Assembly (NCBI GenBank): GCA_002127415.1
Contig: MWJR01000065.1
Span: 1-9,890 of the forward strand
Length of the DNA stretch: 9,890 nucleotides
Origin: Calditrichaeota bacterium AABM5.125.24
GTDB lineage: Bacteria > Electryoneota > AABM5-125-24 > Hatepunaeales > Hatepunaeaceae
Direction: 5' to 3'
A program made the position numbers and the translations under genes. The notes under the pieces were generated by a model, which made no database searches, was not told the origin of the DNA, and was given only the letters and a program-made list of their open reading frames with translations. Each line of letters starts with the position of its first letter. The first letter of the stretch is position 1. Of this stretch, positions 5,787 to 9,890 are shown piece after piece.

Positions 5787-7406
5787 CTACCTTCGCGTAA
5801 GCCTGATCCGTCTCAACCCCTGCTCCCTGATCACCCGGTCAATGGCCTCATGCGGGGTCAGATACCAGGCTACCAGAGTATATCCTTTATCAACAGGAAT
5901 TCCAATCAACTGCACCTCACCTAATATCCTGCCTTGAAGCGGCTTGTCCACGTCCATAAAGAATTTATATATCTCCCGCCAGGTTGCCGCCCTGGCCCAC
6001 AACCTGAAGTCGCGCTCACTGAACATAAGGTTAATAGGCTGGACGATCAGGTTCACACCCCTCTGGTATAGGTATTCCAACGGGGCGATGACCCGGTGTC
6101 CCGGCATAGTGCTGAAAGGTTCCCCTATCCTGGGGATTACCTTGTCGGTCAGCCCGATGAAATCGACCGATTTAAGCCCTGAATAATACGGTATCACGCC
6201 CGCCGCACCAACCGCAACTGTTACATCGGTTCCCTCGAACAGTTCGCCCAGTCTCTTGCCTATCATCATCCAGTTCTCGCCCGGCGCTGTAATGTGGTCC
6301 CTCAGGCTCTCAGAGGTCTCGATACCGTAACTGTAAAACATCCGCCCGAAGGTGAACATATTGTTGAAGGTTCCGAGGAACAGCGCCGCCACCAGCGCCG
6401 TCACCAGTTTCCGGTCGGCGATGTTGCCCTTGAGGACGCAGACTATGCCTATCATCAGGAAAGGCAACACCGGGACCAGGAAGCGAAACTCCATAAAATC
6501 CCCCCCGACCTGAACGACGTAGGCTGCCCAGGTCAGGGTGAACAGCGCCATGATACCGGCCTGGCGATTATCCCGCCACAGCCGCCCGCCACGCCAGATC
6601 AGCGCGGCGACGTAGGGCAGCAGCATATAGTAGATCGTGAACAGATAAAGGTAATACAGCCCCCATGCCAGCCCGCTCAGACCGCGAACCTTGACATAGA
6701 AGGCGTTGGGCAGGATCGAGCCGTAATATACCACCTTCCATATCAGATAAGGTAAGAATATGACCGTAAACGGCAGCAGGAGCGCGGTCAGCTCCGCCGC
6801 CTTGATACCTCTCCTGGAAATATACCAGGCTGCCAGAGCTGCCGCCGTCAGGACAACCGAGTCGGGTCTGGTGAGCAGGGCGAGGTTGAGGAGCAGCGAC
6901 AGGCCGAGGGTCTTCCCTGTGGTCCATCCGCTCCTGAGCCCGGAGGTGATAACACAGGCCACCGCCAGGAATTCGAGGAGCTGCAGCGGGGTCTCCATCC
7001 CGCTGGTGGCGAAGGTAGCCACTGAATGGTTCAGGCCGACCAGGAGCATAACCACCAGCCCCGCGGAGCGGCTGCCTGAAACCACGCGAGCCAGGATGTA
7101 GGTCAGGATCAGGCTGGCAAGCTGGATCGGAATACTGATGAGGAAGGTGAACGGTTCGGGCGCTATCCCCAGCTTCATCCCCAGAGCCACCAGCAGCACC
7201 CAGATGAAGTTCGAATACCCCTCCACCCTCTCGCCGGGGTTCCAGACCAATCCCTGGCCGTCCACCAGGTTCAGGGCGTAGCGGAACGAGATGTATGCGT
7301 CATCGACGATGAGCTGCCGGTGAAAGGCGTAGAACATCGCTGCCGCCATAGCCACCACCAGCACCAGACCAAAACGCCTGTGGTAAAATTTAATCAACGC
7401 CTGCAT
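5787..7406 (-). CDS. GT-C-fold membrane glycosyltransferase, AftB-like
   Basis: A 539-residue polytopic membrane protein. After a first membrane helix (13-30) comes VDDAYISFRYALNLVDGQGLVWNPGERVEGYSN in two adjoining parts (34-51 and 52-66). The paired Asp residues (35-36) fit the catalytic/metal acid of GT-C enzymes that use polyprenyl-phosphate sugars. ATSGMETPLQLLEF (133-146), LTRPDSVV (178-185) and GGDFMEFRFLVPVLP (301-315) follow the layout of mycobacterial arabinofuranosyltransferase AftB and its bacterial relatives. About ten hydrophobic segments fill residues 13-350. The C-terminal ~170 residues are soluble, with VGAAGVIPYYSG and SVDFIGLTD (413-421). The donor and acceptor are not deducible. 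It sits between the por genes and mocA with no obvious functional tie to either. The ATG has only a weak upstream ribosome site. Confidence 0.75.
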   Translation of the reverse strand: MQALIKFYHRRFGLVLVVAMAAAMFYAFHRQLIVDDAYISFRYALNLVDGQGLVWNPGERVEGYSNFIWVLLVALGMKLGIAPEPFTFLISIPIQLASLILTYILARVVSGSRSAGLVVMLLVGLNHSVATFATSGMETPLQLLEFLAVACVITSGLRSGWTTGKTLGLSLLLNLALLTRPDSVVLTAAALAAWYISRRGIKAAELTALLLPFTVIFLPYLIWKVVYYGSILPNAFYVKVRGLSGLAWGLYYLYLFTIYYMLLPYVAALIWRGGRLWRDNRQAGIMALFTLTWAAYVVQVGGDFMEFRFLVPVLPFLMIGIVCVLKGNIADRKLVTALVAALFLGTFNNMFTFGRMFYSYGIETSESLRDHITAPGENWMMIGKRLGELFEGTDVTVAVGAAGVIPYYSGLKSVDFIGLTDKVIPRIGEPFSTMPGHRVIAPLEYLYQRGVNLIVQPINLMFSERDFRLWARAATWREIYKFFMDVDKPLQGRILGEVQLIGIPVDKGYTLVAWYLTPHEAIDRVIREQGLRRIRLTRR

Positions 7407-7454
7407 AAAACTAAATCAACTCACACAATAACACGGTAAAAAATACAAATATCC

Positions 7455-7512
7455 CTTTGCGTCTTTGCGCCTTTGCGTGAGACTCATACTCTGCGCCTCT
7501 GCGTCTCTGCGC
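7455..7512. repeat. Two arrays of three octamer repeats at the porB 3' end
   Basis: Array 1 is CTTTGCGT, CTTTGCGC, CTTTGCGT (7455-7478). Array 2 is CTCTGCGC, CTCTGCGT, CTCTGCGC (7489-7512). The arrays are separated by ten bases containing the porB stop codon. Array 2 encodes the last residues of PorB. A third, similar array (CTTTGTCR) lies at 8672-8695. Confidence 0.85.
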
Positions 7513-8410
7513 GAGTCAATCCCTTGAGCCTCCGCCACTGCCTGTCCACCTGTCGCTGCATCCGTTTGATCTCTCCTTCGCCCCAGTGTGAAAAGCGTCT
7601 CTGCAGCCGGATGTATTCCTCGACCGGCCGGCGCGGCGGAACCACCGTCAGGCTGAATCTGCCCCGTCGCACCTGGTATAGCGGAAAGGCCCGTGTTTCG
7701 ACCGCCAGCCGGCTGATGCGGATCGAGTCGGCTTCCAGCGATTTGTGCCCCGGCGGGCAGGAGCAGAACAGATGGATGAACCGGAAGCCCCTGATCCTCT
7801 TGGCGGCCTGGAACTTACGGGCGAAGTCGTCGGGATAGGCGGCTGTTGCTGAGGCGATGTAGGGGATATCGTGCGCCATCATCAGCGTCAATATGTCCTT
7901 CTTGGGGCGCGGCTTGGGGCTGGCGTAGGGGGTGGTGGTGGTCCAGGCTCCCTGCGGTGTGGCCGACGACTGTTGGATGCCTGTGTTCATATAGGCTTCG
8001 TTGTCGTAGCAGACGTAGAGATAGTCGTCGTTTCGTGCCGCCGAGGCCGACAGCGCCGCCAGGCCGATGTCGAATGTGGCGCCGTCCCCAGCCCAGCCGA
8101 CCACCAGCGTCTTTCGGTCGCCACGGGCCCGAAAACCGGCGGTGATGCCGGCCGCCGCCGAGGCTGTAGATGCAAAGCCCACGTGTAAAAGCGGCACCCC
8201 CAGCGACGAGATCGGGAACGGCCCGTCGATGACGGCCATACAGCCGGCCGGTATGACAAACACGCAGTCCGGCGCCAGCAGCTTCAGCGCCAGCCGCAGG
8301 CTCAGCGCCGACCCGCACCCCGGACACGCCAGATGACCCGGGGACATCACCTCGTGGGGGGAGTCGAGGGCGGTTGCGCCCTCAGCTTTTTTCAACATCG
8401 AACTTGGCAT
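7484..8410 (-). CDS. porB: 2-oxoacid:ferredoxin oxidoreductase beta subunit
   Basis: A 308-residue thiamine-diphosphate-binding subunit of a pyruvate (or related 2-oxoacid):ferredoxin oxidoreductase. ThDP/Mg2+ binding is shown by GWAGDGATFDIG (105-116) with NEAYMNTG (137-144). An iron-sulfur site is shown by CPGCG (C29, C32), C57, and Cys in LFCSCPPGHK (216, 218); the C-x2-C then C 25 residues later spacing matches PorB-type cluster ligation. The conserved IPAGCMAVIDGPFP and VGFASTASAAAGI segments are present. The last nine residues (RAETQRRRV) are encoded mostly by octamer repeats and are probably not ancestral. The start could be ATG 8410 or ATG 8398; neither has a strong ribosome site. Its porA partner lies upstream, separated by a 280-base repeat cluster. 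Pyruvate is the default substrate guess. Confidence 0.92.
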   Translation of the reverse strand: MPSSMLKKAEGATALDSPHEVMSPGHLACPGCGSALSLRLALKLLAPDCVFVIPAGCMAVIDGPFPISSLGVPLLHVGFASTASAAAGITAGFRARGDRKTLVVGWAGDGATFDIGLAALSASAARNDDYLYVCYDNEAYMNTGIQQSSATPQGAWTTTTPYASPKPRPKKDILTLMMAHDIPYIASATAAYPDDFARKFQAAKRIRGFRFIHLFCSCPPGHKSLEADSIRISRLAVETRAFPLYQVRRGRFSLTVVPPRRPVEEYIRLQRRFSHWGEGEIKRMQRQVDRQWRRLKGLTRAETQRRRV

Positions 8411-8490
8411 TGCTTATCGATAATGGATTGTTTTTGCTTGTAAACATGAACGGTTCACGAAACAGATCGATGGCCGGGTTTCATAAAACC

Positions 8491-8528
8491 CCCCCTTACT
8501 CCCCCCCTGCAATAGCAGGGGGGGAAAG
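8491..8528 (-). repeat. C-run/G-run hairpin repeat, copy 2
   Basis: CCCCCCCTGC (8501-8510) pairs perfectly with GCAGGGGGGG (8515-8524) around AATA. A further C run lies at 8489-8495. Read on the minus strand it has the same order of parts as 221-262. Confidence 0.75.
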
Positions 8529-8544
8529 GTGGGCGACTGAAGCT

Positions 8545-8564
8545 TGTCCCGGCGGAAGCCGGGT
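8545..8564 (+). repeat. GGAA-loop hairpin, copy e
   Basis: TGTCCCGGCGGAAGCCGGGT: stem CCCGGC (8548-8553) with GCCGGG (8558-8563) and GGAA loop. It shares the constant frame with the GAAA hairpins but has a different, still complementary stem. Confidence 0.75.
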
Positions 8565-8587
8565 TCGCCCATCCCCGCGCTTAATGC

Positions 8588-8651
8588 GGGCGTGATGAAC
8601 ATGTCCCTGCGAATCCCTGCTTTCGCAGGGACAGGAGCAGGGATCACGCCC
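8588..8651. repeat. Nested palindrome: hairpin between GGGCGTGAT/ATCACGCCC arms
   Basis: Outer arms 8588-8596 and 8643-8651 are perfect 9-base complements, related to the uninterrupted palindrome at 4214-4233. Between them lies an inner hairpin with GTCCCTGCGA (8603-8612) pairing with TCGCAGGGAC (8623-8632). The minus strand of 8614-8633 reads TGTCCCTGCGAAAGCAGGGA, copy f of the hairpin family. Confidence 0.8.
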
Positions 8652-8671
8652 CTACCAATTATCCTTAGGCA

Positions 8672-8695
8672 CTTTGTCGCTTTGTCACTTTGTCA
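8672..8695. repeat. Octamer array at the porA 3' end
   Basis: CTTTGTCG, CTTTGTCA, CTTTGTCA in perfect register. The porA TGA (8693-8695) is the last three bases of the third octamer. Confidence 0.85.
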
Positions 8696-9844
8696 CTTCT
8701 TAATCTCCATCCACCTTATCAATCCCTCGCCGGGTTCAACGATGATCGCCTCCACCTCCCTGGCCAGCCCCTCGGCCGTTATCTCCCGGCCCCCCAATCC
8801 CGCAATGACGCCGGTGACTTCGGGCCTCTCCGGGATGTCGAACAGCACCGAACGACACTCCTGGGCGAAGATGCCGCTGTGGCCGTAGGAACAGGAGCGG
8901 TCCACCACTATCAGCCGCTCGAGCCCCTGCACCATCTCTCGAAACCCGGCTACCGGAAACGGCCTGAACATCCATAGCCCTATGGATCCGACCGGAACGC
9001 CCCGCTCGCGCAGGATGTCCACCGTCAGCGTAATCGTCCAGGCGGCGGTGCCTGCAGCGAGGATGGCGTATCGCGCCCCCTCCATCCTGTAGGGCTGGAG
9101 CGACCTGTATCGCCGCCCGGTCAGTTTCTCCCACAGCTCGGTCTCCTCATCGACGATCCCGACCGCGACCGCCATCGCCTGCTGCAGGTGGTAGCGCGAC
9201 TCCATCCAGCAATCGACGTTCATCATCCCGCCGAAGGCATGCGGCTCCGCCGGATCGAGCCTGAAGTGAGGGACTCGCCGCGGCAGGAATCTGTCCACCA
9301 ACGCCTGATCCGGGATGTCAACCGCCTCGTTGGTGTGCGAGAGGACAAATGCGTCGAGGATGAGCATCGCCGGGACCGATACCCGCTCGGCGATCTTAAA
9401 GCAGAGGATGGTGGTATCGAGCACCTCCTGATTGTCGCGGCAGTAGAACTGCATCCAACCGGTGTCGCGCTGGGAGAGGCTGTCCTGCTGGTCGGTATAG
9501 ATTGTCCACGGCGGAGCCAGGGAGCGGTTAACCTCAGCCATCACCACCGGCACCCTCCCTCCTGCGGCCCAGTGCAGCATCTCGCACATATACGCCAGCC
9601 CCTGACTCGAGGTGGCAGTGAAGGCGCGCACACCCGCCATCGACGCACCGATGCAGGCAGACATCGATGAGTGTTCCGACTCGGACTGCATAAAGGTCGC
9701 CGAAAGCTCGCCCCGGGCGCACATCTCAGACAGCTCCTCGACCACGCTGGTCTGTGGCGTTATGGGGTAAGCCACTATGACCTCCACTCGTGCCAGCTTA
9801 ACGGCGTGGCTGACGGCGTGATTGCCGGTTATGACTTTTTTCAC
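8693..9844 (-). CDS. porA: 2-oxoacid:ferredoxin oxidoreductase alpha subunit
   Basis: A 383-residue subunit with the PorA-type pyrimidine-binding domain. YPITPQTSVVEEL (26-38), the conserved Glu region FMQSESEHSSMSACIGAS (51-68), and FTATSSQGLAYMCEMLHWAAG (75-95) are the expected substrate and ThDP contacts. VVMAEVNRSLAPPWTIYTDQQDSL (100-123) and DTGWMQFY follow. Domain II occupies the C-terminal ~150 residues (YAILAAGTAAWT; GLWMFRPFPVAGF; LIVVDRS). Together with PorB and PorD it oxidatively decarboxylates a 2-oxoacid (pyruvate most commonly) to acyl-CoA and reduces ferredoxin. The start is GTG 9844, overlapping the porD stop as GTGA, which indicates translational coupling. The stop lies inside an octamer array, and the preceding GLIRWME codons match a spacer sequence at 3922-3938. 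Confidence 0.93.
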   Translation of the reverse strand: MKKVITGNHAVSHAVKLARVEVIVAYPITPQTSVVEELSEMCARGELSATFMQSESEHSSMSACIGASMAGVRAFTATSSQGLAYMCEMLHWAAGGRVPVVMAEVNRSLAPPWTIYTDQQDSLSQRDTGWMQFYCRDNQEVLDTTILCFKIAERVSVPAMLILDAFVLSHTNEAVDIPDQALVDRFLPRRVPHFRLDPAEPHAFGGMMNVDCWMESRYHLQQAMAVAVGIVDEETELWEKLTGRRYRSLQPYRMEGARYAILAAGTAAWTITLTVDILRERGVPVGSIGLWMFRPFPVAGFREMVQGLERLIVVDRSCSYGHSGIFAQECRSVLFDIPERPEVTGVIAGLGGREITAEGLAREVEAIIVEPGEGLIRWMEIKK

Positions 9845-9890
9845 TTCACCATCTCAATCACTGCCCTCGGACATTCCGATGCGCACACCC
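9841..9890 (-). CDS. porD: Ferredoxin-type delta subunit of the oxidoreductase, C-terminal end
   Basis: The last 16 codons and stop of a gene running off the window. The visible end is VCASECPRAVIEMVK: Cys-x3-Cys-Pro is the second half of a 4Fe-4S ferredoxin motif, and the short tail after it is typical of PorD. Its position directly upstream of porA, with stop and start sharing GTGA, fits the usual porD-porA-porB order. The gamma subunit is expected further upstream, outside the window. PorD passes electrons from the catalytic subunits to external ferredoxin. Confidence 0.8.
   Translation of the reverse strand, partial: VCASECPRAVIEMVK

Larger units (their letters stand above)
8411..8692. 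other. 280-base repeat cluster between porA and porB
   Basis: No gene. It contains, in order, the edge GGCCGGGTTTC (8472-8482), the C-run/G-run element with perfect 10-base arms 8501-8510/8515-8524 around AATA, the GGAA hairpin at 8545-8564, the nested palindrome at 8588-8651, and octamers from 8672. In PorGDAB operons these two genes normally abut, so the cluster looks like an accumulation of insertions inside the operon. Confidence 0.75.

Noticed and set aside
5404..5937. Plus-strand open frame opposite mocA and the glycosyltransferase
   Set aside because: Antisense shadow of two well-supported genes, with no recognisable motifs.
7407..7454. Dedicated promoter for the glycosyltransferase gene in the AT-rich spacer
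   Set aside because: The region is AT-rich, but no -35/-10 pair with sensible spacing could be found.
7455..7512. CRISPR-like array
   Set aside because: Units are 8 bases with no unique 30-base spacers, and no cas genes are present.
7815..8327. Alternative minus-strand frame inside porB
   Set aside because: High G/C gives long chance frames; the porB frame has complete ThDP and Cys motifs.

Overview
The window looks like a chromosomal segment of a Gram-negative, probably anaerobic bacterium. A predicted outer-membrane beta-barrel protein with a signal peptide and terminal Phe indicates an outer membrane, and a four-subunit type 2-oxoacid:ferredoxin oxidoreductase (separate porD, porA, porB) points to ferredoxin-based anaerobic or microaerobic metabolism. 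The spacers are packed with short hairpin repeats of the kind common in environmental genomes of uncultured phyla. The phylum cannot be fixed from this sequence alone.

Layout. (1) 1-182: the 3' end of a plus-strand membrane protein. (2) 183-336: a C/G-rich repeat and the leader of the porin. (3) 337-1548: a complete porin-like protein, plus strand. (4) 1549-4348: a minus-strand accessory islet. From its promoter-proximal end it carries three unassigned genes (3714 to 2335), then an antitoxin/RelE-type toxin pair (2101 to 1663), with palindromic repeats in every spacer. Part of it is clearly AT-richer than its surroundings: 24 of 60 bases are G/C at 3001-3060 against 41 of 60 at 5401-5460. (5) 4349-7406: a tight minus-strand run of a GT-C-type membrane glycosyltransferase, a MocA-like nucleotidyltransferase and an XdhC-family protein. 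(6) 7484-9890: porB, a 280-base repeat cluster, porA, and the last codons of porD, all minus strand.

How the genes fit together. PorD, PorA and PorB form one enzyme that decarboxylates a 2-oxoacid to an acyl-CoA and reduces ferredoxin. MocA and XdhC are maturation factors for molybdenum hydroxylases, but no hydroxylase subunit lies in the window. The glycosyltransferase resembles the arabinofuranosyltransferase AftB type and would act on a polyprenyl-linked sugar at the cell envelope. The toxin-antitoxin pair and the three unassigned genes look like accessory cargo.

Most unusual points. (a) A family of short hairpins with a constant frame (TGTCC, variable stem, C-GAAA-G or a variant loop, variable stem, GGA) occurs six times with compensating stem changes, and one copy sits inside the loop of another. 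(b) Both porA and porB end in arrays of 8-base repeats, which supply the porA stop codon and the last residues of PorB. (c) The three-gene cassette is of unknown function, and its second and third genes overlap in conflicting frames. (d) The toxin-antitoxin pair is bracketed by direct copies of one palindrome.
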